DNA of 64,000 nt from Patiria pectinifera (Eukaryota; Echinodermata; Asteroidea; Valvatida; Asterinidae). A program made the translations under genes and the position numbers. The notes under the pieces are model-generated. The model made no database searches. It was given only the letters and a program-made list of their open reading frames with translations, and was not told the origin of the DNA. The stretch covers positions 2,542,001 through 2,606,000 of the forward strand of contig CM057136.1 of assembly GCA_029964075.1 (NCBI GenBank), read 5' to 3'. Within the stretch, counting starts at the first letter, position 1; every line of letters starts with the position of its first letter. Below are positions 21,418-31,928 of this stretch, piece by piece.

Positions 21418-22832
21418 GTAAGTAATTCTACTCCATAAAAATCTGTTAAAAGTGCAACTATAGCATGATGTCTTACAGGCAAATCTCAGAAATGTGGTGG
21501 GTGTGCCAAATCACTAGCTTGAGTTTTTTTATTGCAATCATTTCATTCCAAAACTAGATTTCTAAAATGATCTGTTTGCTGGCGTTTTGCGATCCGTATG
21601 CAAATTAGGAGGCCACGTAACTATAGTGTTAGTCTCTATATCAAAATCAAAGTCGAGCTTCATTTTATCGAATAGACATTTAAAAGGCCGTGCAATGGAG
21701 TTTTTCCCATGATTCGAACTTCTTAAAATGCAATTACTTTTCGTATTCAGGCTATTCCGCCAACTTTGCAGATTGGCTTTTCCGCCATCAACTGAAAAGC
21801 CATTGTTTTTCTTCCCATTTTTTTTTTTTTTTTGGTTTTTGCTTTTTTGCATAGTTGCGGAAAAGTCTTTGTCTATAATTATGCGTCAAGGAGGGCGCTG
21901 TAAGATTTCCCGGCTTAACATCGTATAGGGGTGCATCCAATCAAATAAATTCCAATAGACAACAGTGTAAATGCTCATACTTCAAAATTCTGTTAAAAAT
22001 ACTCAAAACTCTCACATGTGTTCAGGCTGCACAGAAAACTGATAATCAACATGTCATATTTCATTTTATTTTTAATTTTGGTGTGGTTAACCGATGACTT
22101 TTCGAGACATTCTCATCCAAAGAAGACGACCCCTAAAATTAGTGATATTTCCCAAGGTGAAAAAGTATCCATCTCAAAAAGGGATCCCTCCACAACATGG
22201 CTAAAAAAGTTCGGGCCAGAGGTGTATTGCCATATCTCTTCAATCTCCCAATTCCATGGCTCTCAGAACTCTCTAATATAGACGAATTTGAGTGTATAAC
22301 TTGTATTCATGAGCTCGGCGAACGGATATTTGGTCTATTTACTGGTGTGCACCCATAGGCCTACTTAAAGAAAACCGGATCCGGCATAATATCCACTAGA
22401 CATTTTTCTACGCATTTTCAGCTGATGCATTGCGTAGCGACATGAACGCGGTTCTGCTTTTTCACAGTACATTGCGCCGATAACCATCTTTTCACGTTAC
22501 GTTGTGTGATTTTTATCACAGGTTTTTTTAAGGAAACATGTCATATTATTATTTCTAACGTCACTAACATTGTAACTAGTGTGGTACGGGGCCTGTAACT
22601 TCACATTTGTTATTTTTTAAAAGCTATTTTAATATACCCACCTTTTTAGATGAGTATACAAGACCAACAAATTATGGCATGACGCAGTTTTTTGAGGTGG
22701 CTTTTACATTGTACTTATGACAGAATTGTAAGTTCAGGGACGGATCAAGGGAGGGGGGGGGGGAGTTGAGGGTGCATACCCCCCTTTCCTTCAGATAAAA
22801 CATTAAGATGTTCTCCCCACGTACACACGTGG
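21418..22832. other. Intron-like stretch downstream of the signal-peptide exon, copy A
   Basis: AT-rich, with a poly-pyrimidine patch near 21800-21850 and the right copy of the internal direct repeat (22180-22360). No second coding exon was recognised. Open frames on both strands around 21562-21928 arise from the A/T runs. Confidence 0.4.
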
Positions 22833-22975
22833 TTCATGGTTCAAGGTTCATTTATTTCCACAGCATGAAGTCTATAAATGACATAAAATAATTGCATAGC
22901 AAAAAAGAATTACAAATAATACAACAAAACTGATATTTTAGAGACACTGCAGAGGGGCTATTAAGAAGTAGAGCT
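22833..22975 (-). repeat. LINE 3'-tail fragment with short tandem repeat
   Basis: The pattern GGTTCATGGTTCAAGGTTCAT followed by an A/T-rich stretch resembles the 3' ends of LINEs that finish in short tandem repeats, read on the minus strand. The same fragment lies at about 58713-58852. Confidence 0.4.
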
Positions 22976-24903
22976 TTTCAATTCAATTTCAATTTCAATT
23001 TCAATTTATTATTAACCATCATGATTAAAAACATGAAAATCAACACCCCGTGTGTTCAAAACAGTTTAAAACACAAGACAAATCCACAACAATTTATAAA
23101 AACAGCTTACAATCACACTCAAACACAATATGAGTACAAACGAGTACACCATTTACAGTCTTATTTAAAATGATAAAATCATCTTTTAAAAGTGATAATT
23201 AATTAATTAAAATGTGGTATGACTTGGGCAAGTAGATCTCTTTAAAAGCACTGTGTATTTGTACGTGGAAGCATGATTTATTTAAAAAGATAAAATCATC
23301 TTTTAAAAGCGGAATTAAAAAGGTGGCATGAGTTGGGCAAAAATGATCTTTTAAAACGTTGTGTATATTTGCGTGGAGGCCTGACTCTCCCAGATTTTTG
23401 CACAGTTACAAGGTGATGAATTGGGTGGGTGGGGTCCTGCATGATTGACTTAAGTTTTTTCAATGCTACCTCCTGAAAGATGACACGAAGGTCTCCAACA
23501 TCCATACCAATCACCTTAGCAGCAGTTTTGGTTACACGTTCGAGCCTATATGCATTCCTAACCGTTAGAGAGCCATGCCACACACATATACAAAATGTCA
23601 TTACAGATTGAATCACACTCTGGTAAAACAGATGAAGTAGTTCTCTGCACACCTTAAATGATTTGAGCTTTCTGATAAAAAACATCCTCTGATTAGCTTT
23701 AGAGACTATTTTGTGAGTGTTTCCATTCCAGTTTAATTGGTTGTCTATAATCGTTCCAAGCTATTTGTATTCTGTCACTCTCTCAATTTCTTGGCCATGG
23801 ATAAACATTGGTTCGATGTTACTCTCAGTCTTCCGAAAATAAAATACAACTTCTTTGGTCTTTTCTACATTTAGAACTAGAAAATTCTGACTACACCAAT
23901 TCAAAAAATTATCAATTTCACAACGATAACAAGATTCATCATTTGAAGAGATTTTACCGGTAAGTGCAGTGTCATCAGCATACTTAATCACAGGGCAAGA
24001 CATGTTACCGCTCCTATAATCACTTGTGTAGAGAGAAAACAAGACAGAGGAAAGCACACAGCCTTGGGGAGGTCCAGTACTTATGCTAATTGTATCTGAA
24101 AAGGAATTCGAAAACTTAACTCTCTGTACACGATCTAACAAAAATCTGCTAATCCACAAAGAAATCTGGGGATTGACGTTCATACCTTGTAGTTTCTTAA
24201 CCAAAACATGTGGTTGGATCGTATTAAATGCAGATGAAAAATCTACAAAAAGAGTCCTAACATAATTTTTGGGTCTATCTAGATGTTCATAAATAGCATG
24301 CATAAATGATAGAACAGCATCATCTACACCACGTTTAGGACAAAAAGTAAATTGAAATGGGTCAACAAATTCTTTTGTCTGGACAAGCAAAACCTCCTTG
24401 ATAATTTTCTCCAGGCATTTCATAGCTACTGATGTTAGAGCTACTGGTCTGAAATCATTTAGTACTACTGGTTTGGGTATTTTAGGAATGGGGATAATTG
24501 TTGCTGTTTTCCACAGCTTAGGAATAACACTACAGTCCAAAGACCACTGAAAGAGCCTATGAAAAACAGTTGATAGCTCCTTCCAGCAGAGTTTCAGAAC
24601 CCTTCCAGTGACACCATCAGGTCCCATGGTTTTATTAGTTTGAATTTTCCGGAAGGTCTGTTCCACTGCCTCCACACTTATCACAGTCTTGTCGGAGTCA
24701 TCAATCTGTTCCTGTAAGACATTAGCGAGCTGGTGGTTAACTGCACGAAAATCCAGAGTGTCAAACCGGGCATAAAACCGGTTTAAATCACCAATAAACT
24801 GTTCCGTGTCTCCTAGCGGTAGAGGGGTGTTAGTCTTCTTGCCGCAACCTGTTATGTTCTTAAATCCCGCCCATGCTTTTCTTGGGTCCCTTTGTTGAAA
24901 TAA
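22976..24903 (-). pseudogene. Dead non-LTR retrotransposon (LINE A), copy A
   Basis: Read on the minus strand, the polymerase region starts near RDPRKAWAGFKNITG and runs through the reverse transcriptase motifs: a fingers segment (TMGPDGVTGRVLK), LNDFRPVALTSVAMKCLEK, the first catalytic block FVDFSSAFNTIQP, then GPPQGCVLSSVLFSLYTSD, the catalytic YADDTAL and a thumb segment. A TAG at 23761-23763 interrupts the frame where a YLG block is expected. The same frame then continues through the C-terminal region to 23296. The minus-strand 3' end carries AATTGA-type tandem repeats (about 22978-23010), typical of CR1/L2-like LINEs. The copy is 5'-truncated with no endonuclease. Copy B at 58853-60781 shares the stop but keeps the consensus GAPQGCVLSPVLF, so copy A has drifted further there. 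Confidence 0.85.
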
Positions 24904-25531
24904 AAAGGGGATATGTGTGGTCAGAGAAGTCGGCAAAATTAATTACGCGCAAGGCTCTTTTCTGTTATAGAAGTAGTCTTGTAGCAGAACTACTACCCCA
25001 AGCAAGTAAACCATAGTTAAGATGAGAGACAATTAGGGTGTTATTAAGAAATTCCAAAACATTTACAGGTAAAAGATGCTTAATTTTGTTAATATACCGA
25101 CGTTTCTTGCAATGATTTTTACATAAATGATCAACATGATTTTTCCATGTTAGCCCTGAGTCAATAAACAAACCCAAACATTTACAACAATCAGTTTTGA
25201 TAATTACAGAATCAACAATCATAATATTACAGGGTAGTTGAACAACATGAAGCTAGTTTTGGAAATATTTAAGGATAATTTATTAAGTCTGAACCAACTC
25301 GAAACAGATATATGTTCGGTGTTAACAGTGTCAGTGAGGTAATTGAGGTTGCTATGGGAAAAGAATAAAAAAGAGTCATCAGCAAACAATATAAAGGAGA
25401 GCAAATTAGAAGACTTTGTAAAATCATTATAATATATTATAAAAAGCAAAGGTCCTAAAATTGAGCCTTGGGGTACTCCATGTGTAAGAAAACTAGAGTT
25501 TGAGTTAAAGCCATTTATAGACACACATTGG
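24904..25531 (-). pseudogene. Second, different dead LINE (LINE B), copy A
   Basis: Upstream of LINE A on the minus strand is a separate reverse transcriptase piece with HGVPQGSILGPLLFIIYYND, the catalytic FADDS and CLGLFIDSGLTWKNHVDHL. After a short duplication and frameshift near 24965-24985 comes KRALRVINFADFSDHTYPLF. These motifs belong to a CR1/Jockey-like LINE distinct from LINE A. A further frameshift separates the RT and thumb parts near 25220. The piece is truncated at both ends and abuts LINE A directly near 24900. Copy B at 60782-61410 has the same structure with extra A-run changes. Confidence 0.75.
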
Positions 25532-26176
25532 GTTATGCGTGCGTATCGGCCCGATACGCTGGAATTACATATGGCACTATAATCGTTAAAAAAAATTAGT
25601 TCATCTTGACATGCTAAATCTTGAGGAAAAAGCCTTAACTATTGACGCATTTGTGATCAAAATGCACCAAAACCATGCCGCTGTTCGCGTATACGATGTT
25701 CCGTGCGGCATAGCATGGCAGTGCAGTGCAGTGCCATCACCATTCACTGGTAGGACTGGAACCAGTGACTACGACCTACATAACGTGACAGGACGAATTT
25801 GGATCTTAGAAAATACCAAATAATTAATAAACGTCGATGAAGAAGGAGAATTTATTCCAATTAATTCCCAGAACGTGATCTCTCTTTTCTGTGTTTGTAT
25901 TTTCCATTAAAATCAGGCGCGGATCCAGGGGTGGGCCGCGGTGGCACGTGCCCCCCGTCTAATTGACTCCACACACACAAAAGGGGGGGGGGGAAGGAAA
26001 AAAGAGGGAGGAGAGCGAAAAAAGGGGAAGGAGGAGGCAACCTCCTTATAAAAATACCGGCGCCGATATTAAACATCAGCCTGCAAACATTGCGTATGAC
26101 ACAGTATGACACAGCGAGCTCGAGCTTAATATAGCGAGCTTATTAATAATATATAGCGAGCTTATTACACAAGCGC
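25532..26176. other. Unannotated stretch with G-rich element fragment, copy A
   Basis: Contains a palindromic block GCGTATCGGCCCGATACGC at the LINE B edge. A small open frame (53 codons from 25661) is conserved in copy B but has no recognised family. A GGATCC-family end lies at about 25917-25990. A patch of GAGCTTATTA repeats (26120-26170) is replaced by about 0.86 kb in copy B. Confidence 0.4.
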
Positions 26177-27308
26177 GATCCGTCTGGTTTTGACATTACT
26201 ACGCGTTGCTGAAAATACAAATCTGACAAGTTTGGTACTTAAAAAAGTTCTGTTTGTTCTTAGGACAAAAAATCAGCAGTTATAGCCAAAAGCCAAGTTT
26301 TAGCACCCGAGACATGCTCTGGCAATTTAGACAGAACGCGGTGTGTTGCTTTTTCAAGTGCAAGCGAGGAACTTTGTTATCGGAGTTCGCCGGTGGCGGC
26401 CGCGGGCCGGCGCCCGTCCGTGCCGGGTCGGGATATGTATACACCAATTCCCGATGTCTATTTCTCAACGTCATCATCTACAATTATTTACTGTATTTTT
26501 TTACGTAACAAAATGACCAAAAAAACCTTCACAATGTATCATACCATGTGTGAATTGCAATCATGGCGCCGAAAGGCCCGATGACTATTTTCTGTATAGA
26601 CGAGTCGCATGTATACGAACTACGATGAGTTTATACAATTTGTCTTGCTGCGCCGCCGATCTCCCGATGTCATGTACGTGTACATGTATATACTAGGCCA
26701 TATTCTTGAAATTGAAACTGGACTGAATTAAAACCAAGAACAGTTCTGTAAAATGTTTGGGCAATTACATTATGCAGGCATGCATGAGAAAGTCATGAGA
26801 TAAAACTGAGATTTGAAGTTCCAATGTGCATGGATGCCTATTTGCTCCTCTGTTTTTGGATTGAATTGCACTAATTTTAATCTTGAATACAATTCACATG
26901 TTCAAGCGGTTTGTTCTCATTGATCAACTAAAAATTTCAACTTGAAACAACATTACAAAGCATCCTTGCAACAGTTTACAAACTAAGTCTATACAATTCC
27001 GTTTTGAAAATATAATGCACGAAAATATGCAGACGAAAATACGTGGTTGTCAAGTGAAGAACAGAAGAATCTTCAAGATGTTTGTAATAGTAAGAGTATA
27101 TTTTAAATCAATAACAAATCTATATAATCTTAAAATTATTTTTAAGAATCATCCACCTTAAATACATGTTTTTCATATTAGGTGAGGCAAGTTTTTATCA
27201 CTTTTGATGGACAGTCTCGATTACTTTTGTGGCGCGAATGAACATTATTAAGGCACAAATTATACATAATTCCTTGTATGCTCCATTAATTCAATCAGCA
27301 CAAAACAG
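26177..27308. other. Right end of copy A with a GC-rich patch
   Basis: 26385-26430 is an isolated CG-rich patch (GGTGGCGGCCGCGGGCCGGC) in AT-rich surroundings, retained in copy B at 63077-63122. Overlapping open frames on both strands here are composition effects. It might be a small CpG-island-like or promoter region, but there is no gene to attach it to. Confidence 0.35.
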
Positions 27309-28385
27309 TTTTTGACGAAATAAAAAAGAATTCCGACCTAACGACCCTAATTTTGGAAGGTCATGTAATACGAAGCAAAAATTTTTTTGCTTAATTTGTT
27401 TTAATTTGAAACTTTCTTTTCATCCAAACTTTTCCAGTTCATAAAATTGTTATGTTTGTGAAATATTTATTATATTTTTATTTTAAAAAAATAATATCTA
27501 TCTCCTCTGAATTTTGAGGAAAAATCTACCTCAAAGATACCAAGATTTGCTCTAAAAGGCACCAAAGAGCTTCTAAAGTTCACAATTTTGGGACCATTAA
27601 GTCGGCCCCGAACCCCACGCCGTAGCTTCGCACGTTGGTGTATTACGACAAAACTTCCCCTACAGGTTTCAAAAAATCACGCCCTTCACCCTTTGGAAAA
27701 TCCTGGATCCGCCCCTGAAGTTACCGCACATAGATAGTCAGCTAAAACTATTTCAAAATGGTGGGTAGTGGTGATTCATTGATTGTTTCACGAATGAACA
27801 AATCATTTGCAAACATCCGTCGTATATTATGCAGCTATTAGGCCTATATTTCTCCAAGATGTTTAATTTTTAGTAAAGTAGGGCTGGAACCGTTGCCAGA
27901 AATGAGCAACTCTTTGCAGTTGACCAAGTACGACTGAAAAATATAAAAAAATCTAGGTAATAAATAATCAGTCGAGTCCACCCCATCCGAGTCCGAGTCC
28001 TTGGTATCCGAGTCCGAGTCTGAGTCCGAGTCCGAGTCCTTGTCTCCGAGCTTGAGGCCTTTTGTGAATCTCAAATACACATCATCGTGGTTGAGAACCA
28101 GGACAAAGTATATTGTTTGACCCCTTTTAATACATAGCAATAGTTAGAGGTAATGTGTAGTATACATTTTAACCAAATTCATAGAAGATTTCGCCCTCAA
28201 TATTTTTTTAAGTGAACTTCAGGATTTAAAAGGCTTTCCAAGTGTAAAAAACTTAAACTATTGAAATTCCAAATTCCGATCCTCTTTAAAAAAGATGTTG
28301 CTGGAAAATTGTCACTGCTTGTACTCAGAATGCCTTGCAAGGTCACAAGTATGAAAATTATGTTCTGTCTTAATTAAGATTTAAA
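27309..28385. other. Unannotated stretch with MITE remnant and microsatellite
   Basis: 27590-27715 ends with TGGATCCGCCCCTG and includes GAACCCCACGCCGTAG, a fragment of the GGATCC-type elements. 27961-28053 is a degenerate GAGTCC/GAGTCCGAGTCC tandem repeat (an Asp-Ser run on the minus strand). No gene was recognised. Confidence 0.5.
27961..28053. repeat. Degenerate GAGTCC hexanucleotide microsatellite
   Basis: At least ten GAGTCC or GAGTCT/GAGTCG units are interrupted by CTTGGTATCC-like spacers. The minus strand reads DSDSDSDSD in one frame, but no start, splice or domain context supports a protein. Confidence 0.75.
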
Positions 28386-28851
28386 CTAAAACATGTTCAT
28401 TACATCTTTGACACATAAGCATTTCCAACATGCGGGAAGATGGTAAAAGCTGGCACGATGGGGACGCATTATTACACCCCCATGACTGAAAATGCGCTCC
28501 ACTGTTGCACTTGATGAGGTATACAAGTACAATATTTCACAAAATTGTAACGCCTACCACAATGGTTCAAAATTTTGGGACGAAAGAAAAGGTCCCCCCG
28601 CAACTGGATCTATCCCATCATTTACGAAGTTCCTCGGGCTTATACCAGGATATCTGTACACGCTGGAGATGACGGATGAAGTTGGAGGTAGTTCCATGAT
28701 CACTAATTTCAGAAATCGTGGCTTTGCAAAGGTTACAGTTTGCAGAATGTCTCTTCTTGTCCGTTTTGTGGCCCGAATACTTCTTGTGATTGGTAAATCC
28801 ATACTTGATCACTCGGGAAAGCACCGACTTGATAATATCATGTCGGCGCAT
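28386..28851 (-). pseudogene. Collapsed hAT transposase relic (BED finger plus C-terminal domain)
   Basis: On the minus strand 28851-28618 encodes a BED-type zinc finger: a GHKTDKKRHSANC lead, CNLC as the Cys pair, TSNFIRHLQ with the first His, and Q where the last His is expected. Then, after about 90 bp with a stop and frame change, 28525-28386 encodes ATVERIFSHGGVIMRPHRA and a few more residues before a TAG. This is the hallmark C-terminal dimerisation block of hAT transposases. The catalytic middle (some 400 or more residues in intact hATs) is missing, so this is an internally deleted, dead copy. A GGCC-type MITE is inserted immediately next to its N-terminal end at 28856. The plus-strand open frame through the same DNA is its antisense shadow. 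Confidence 0.75.
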
Positions 28852-28855
28852 ATTA

Positions 28856-29233
28856 GGCCAAAAAAAAAAAGTCTCCGGTTCTGGTATGGAGCTTGCCCCA
28901 AAAGTGGTGCGGCGACGCGGCTTTTTTTTTTTTTTACCTGTTTTTTTTTTTTTTTTGGCTTCAAATGTCGGCTGATGACTGCAAATGGTGCCCGACTAAA
29001 CTTAGTGCAAATATATGTGAGTCCAGAGAGGCCACATAAATCTTATTCTCGATCATAACCCCTTCTAAAAACACGTTAAAATTGTGCAGCAGCAGAATTC
29101 CAGTCAAACCAGTGAGTTTGGCGGTTTTGAAACATCATCTTGTATTGAAAAAAAAAAACTTTTTCATTTTGCCGACGCGCATGGCTACGGCGACGCGCGC
29201 GCATACCAGAATCCGGAGACTTTTTTTTTGGCC
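28856..29233. mobile_element. MITE with GGCC termini, subfamily 1, copy 2 (TTA target duplication)
   Basis: Ends carry GGCC plus an A/T run plus the GTCTCCGG block, flanked by TTA at 28853-28855 and 29234-29236. The orientation is opposite to the copy at 2796. It lies between the hAT relic and the lectin/PAN piece, less than 50 bp from the latter. Confidence 0.8.
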
Positions 29234-29281
29234 TTATCATACCACATATTATGTGGTATGGAGTGGTAATTGGGTTAACCA

Positions 29282-29712
29282 ATGGATGGTCGTGTGGATG
29301 GAGCCTGGATTGGCTGCAAAGACATCGAGAAGGAAGGTGATTGGCAGAATTGTCCTCTGACAGGTGATGAGACCAACGCGTACCAGAACTGGAGGGAAGG
29401 GCAGCCTGACAGTTGGAATGCTGCATCTGATTGTGCATTGATAATCAATTCAGCGGGTGGCAAATGGGATGACCAGTCTTGCACTAATCCTAGATATGCA
29501 ACGTGTGAGCTTACCATCATCGACTACGACCCTCTATTTTGCCTTCAGAGCGGCTGCGATGGTCGCATCACCTCCCCGTGCCTCACTGATAATCACGTCT
29601 TGATGGAGTTACAGTCTCGGGGTCTGGTGTCTTGTGGCAAGGCCTGCCTCTCTCATCCCAAATGTAGCTCCTTCAATCTGAAGGACCAAGGACAGGGCAA
29701 GATGGTATTCGC
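29282..29712 (+). CDS. C-type lectin domain (partial) fused to PAN/apple-like segment
   Basis: The frame reads through AWIGCKDIEKEGDW, YQNWREGQPDSW, DCALI, GKWDDQSC and YATCEL. This is the second half of a C-type lectin domain, including the WIG core, a QPD sugar-specificity motif (galactose type), a WDD in the WND position and the closing cysteines. It continues without an intron into CLTDNHVLMELQS, SCGKACLSHPKCSSFN and LKDQGQGKM, a PAN/apple-like cysteine segment. The first half of the lectin domain is absent and a stop lies just upstream (29276-29278), with a MITE ending at 29233. At 29712 the sequence meets GTATTC, a possible donor in phase 0; beyond it the match to the second copy is lost. 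It is probably part of a secreted lectin gene, or a gene fragment. Confidence 0.6.
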
Positions 29713-29964
29713 AATGACTTACGGTGCAAAATGTATGCTCACTTTACTTTGCGAATAACAGTCATGTACAAATATAAAAGTGTCACTGACTCTCACCTCA
29801 TGGTTCTAGAACGCACAAAATACCATCCGGGAACCAGATTTTTAAACACATTTTCTAATTCGCTGTTTCATCATCGGTTTTTGGCGATTCTGATGAAGAT
29901 TTTGAATTTGAACGCTCGCTAAAGTTATGGCCTCCTTTTATAAATTTTGGTATACATAGTGTTC

Positions 29965-30115
29965 AAATAATCGTGACTCGAATTGACTCGAGCTAAATAT
30001 TTGTCTCGACTCGACTCGACCTTTTGACCTAATGATTTGACTCGATTCGAGTCACTTCTTTAAAATGACTCGACTAGACTCGAGTCAGAAAATTCAGTGA
30101 CTCGTTACAACTCTG
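29965..30115. repeat. Degenerate ACTCGA/GAGTC minisatellite
   Basis: GACTCGA and CGAGTCA units alternate with short spacers (TTCTTTAAAATGACTCGACT and similar). A much longer array of the same motif is at 51460-51895. Confidence 0.65.
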
Positions 30116-30313
30116 GGTCTAGGTGCTGAAGTTCACTGGGATTGGAAACGTCGTCGTGGCCGAATCTGCGTTTTGCCCGAAATTTACGGGATAATTTCAT
30201 AACATCTTTATGTGACTATAGAATGTTTATAATGTGAGTTGAACCTTAATTTTGCGTGATACTACCAATCTACATGTGCTTTTAAGTATTAATAGTGTAT
30301 TTCGAGTAATCTC

Positions 30314-30763
30314 TGGATTGGCTGCTAAGACATCGACAAGGAAGGTGATTGGCAGAATTGTCCTCTGACAGGTGATGAGACCAACAAGTACCAGAACTGG
30401 TTGGAAGGAAAGCCTGATAATCGGCACAGTGCAGCTGATTGTGCATTGATGGGCGATTGGAGGAATGGCGAATGGGGTAACCAGTTATGCATCAATCTTA
30501 GATATGCAACATGTGAGCTTGCTGTCATCGACAACGACCCTCTATTCTGCCTTCAGATCGACTCTGATGGTCGCATCACCTCCTCGTGCCTCATTGATAA
30601 TCACGTCTTGATGGAGTTACAGGCTCAGGGTCTGGTGTCTTGTGGTAAGGCCTGCCTCTCACATCCCAAATGTAGCTCCTTCAATCTGAAGGACCAAGGC
30701 CAGGGCAAGATGATGTGCCAGCTGAATGACCTCGCCCTTCAAATTGCAGCTACTGATCTGTAG
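30314..30763 (+). pseudogene. Second C-type lectin/PAN copy with in-frame stop
   Basis: It is closely similar to 29311-29712 starting at TGGATTGGCTGC, but codon 5 is TAA (30326-30328) where the first copy has AAA. Downstream the frame is open: EGDWQNCPLTGDET, YQNWLEGKPDNR, DCALM, GEWGNQLC, YATCEL. Then comes the PAN-like segment, continuing to KMMCQLNDLALQIAATDL and a stop at 30761. The QPD motif has become KPD and WDD has become WGN, so sugar and calcium contacts are probably lost. The PAN end is longer here than in copy 1. Stop plus motif loss suggest a pseudogene. Alternatively, the exon could start after the stop. Confidence 0.65.
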
Positions 30764-31555
30764 ACACTGGTTGCATGAAGCAAACTGATACAAAAGATAT
30801 CCTTCAGAATGCTCTGATGAACAGGTACATGGGCCGACATTTTCAATGCAAGTACATGTCATGTACAAAACAAAGTGGTGGCTTACATTTTCACAGCTGA
30901 GAGTGAATGACTATTTTGTGGAGATTTGTTGTGAACTGCTTGCATTTTGCAAGGGTTTACAAGTTTGGAAACACTTGTACTAGTCTGTATGTACAACATT
31001 TGTCTTAGTGAGTATTGTGATTGTTTGCATAGTATAGTAATTGTAATAGTAATTTGCATAGTATTTTGAATTGTTTGTTTTGTTTAGATGGATAACCTGT
31101 GCATTGGCAGAAATGTAGCCAAAACGTAACCACATACATGCACACTTTGCTTTGTTTAATATGCCACTAGTAAAAGGGAAAAAAGGCAATTTCTGACCAC
31201 TTTAACCATTTTTTTTTATTTAGCAAAAGATATTCATGTAAACATCATTTTCGAGTTTGGAGTCATTGAATCGGCTATTTCGAGCTATAGAATCAAATGT
31301 AGGCAACATTTTTTTATTTAGGGACGAAAATAGTTGAGGGGAGGGGGAACGACATGTCCCCCCGTCCTCCACTGATCGACGCCCATGGACTTGGCACCAT
31401 GCTTCATAACGACAGACTTTTAATACACGCAAATTGTATACTTACATGTATGCCTATACAGCGTCAGTGAAATTGAAAATTCTGAGAGAGACCCCAACAC
31501 TTCCTAAAAGTTTTTTTCTGCATGCGTGTGGGTGTGTGTGTCATATGTGTGGGTA
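30764..31555. other. Unannotated stretch
   Basis: AT-rich, with a TTTGCATAGTA repeat patch near 31025-31065 and a G-rich MITE remnant around 31320-31390 (ending GACGCCCATGGAC, similar to the termini at 39066-39331). No gene was recognised. Confidence 0.4.
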
Positions 31556-31928
31556 GGCCCCCCCCCCCAAAAAAAGTCTCCGGTTTCTGGTAAGGAGCTT
31601 GCCCAAAAAGTGGTGCGGCGACGCGGCTTTTTATTTTTTTGTACCTGTTTTTTTTTGCTTCAAATGTCGGCTGATGACTGCAAATGGTGCCCGACTAAAC
31701 TTAGTGCAAATATTATGAGAGACTACAGATGCCACATAAAGCTTATTCTCGATCATAACCTCATCTAAAAACACGTTAAAATTGTGCAGCAGAAGGATTC
31801 CAGTCAAACCAGTGAGTTTGGCGGTTTTTAGACATCTTCTTTCATTGAAAAAAAACTTTTTCATTTTGCCGACGCGCATGGCTACGGCGCCGCGCGCGAA
31901 AACCAGAAACCGGAGACTTTTTTTGGCC
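31556..31928. mobile_element. MITE with GGCC termini, subfamily 1, copy 3
   Basis: Same interior and ends as copy 2, in the same orientation. The left terminal A-run has become a C-run followed by A's. Flanks are GTA and TAA, so a TTA duplication is not preserved here. Confidence 0.75.

Larger units (their letters stand above)
18040..27308. repeat. Direct segmental duplication, copy A
   Basis: The whole interval aligns in the same orientation to 52958-64000. It contains, in order: a GGATCC MITE, a CGTCGT-rich foldback patch, a LINE C-terminal piece, a signal-peptide exon, two abutting dead LINEs and a GC-rich patch. By eye, the left part (to about 20.3 kb) differs at roughly one base in ten with indels; the right part (from about 20.5 kb) is nearly identical. 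Copy B carries two large extra inserts. The true end of the duplication is unknown because copy B runs off the window at a point matching 27308. Confidence 0.9.

Noticed and set aside
26385-26430. CpG-island promoter of an unseen gene
   Set aside because: Patch is under 50 bp and no exon with splice signals was found nearby. It is kept only as a composition note.
27844-28140. Asp-Ser repeat protein on the minus strand
   Set aside because: It is the translation of a GAGTCC microsatellite with no splice or start support.
28492-29058. 188-codon plus-strand open frame
   Set aside because: It runs antisense through the hAT BED-finger/C-terminal relic and then into a MITE with long T-runs. The minus strand explains the sequence.
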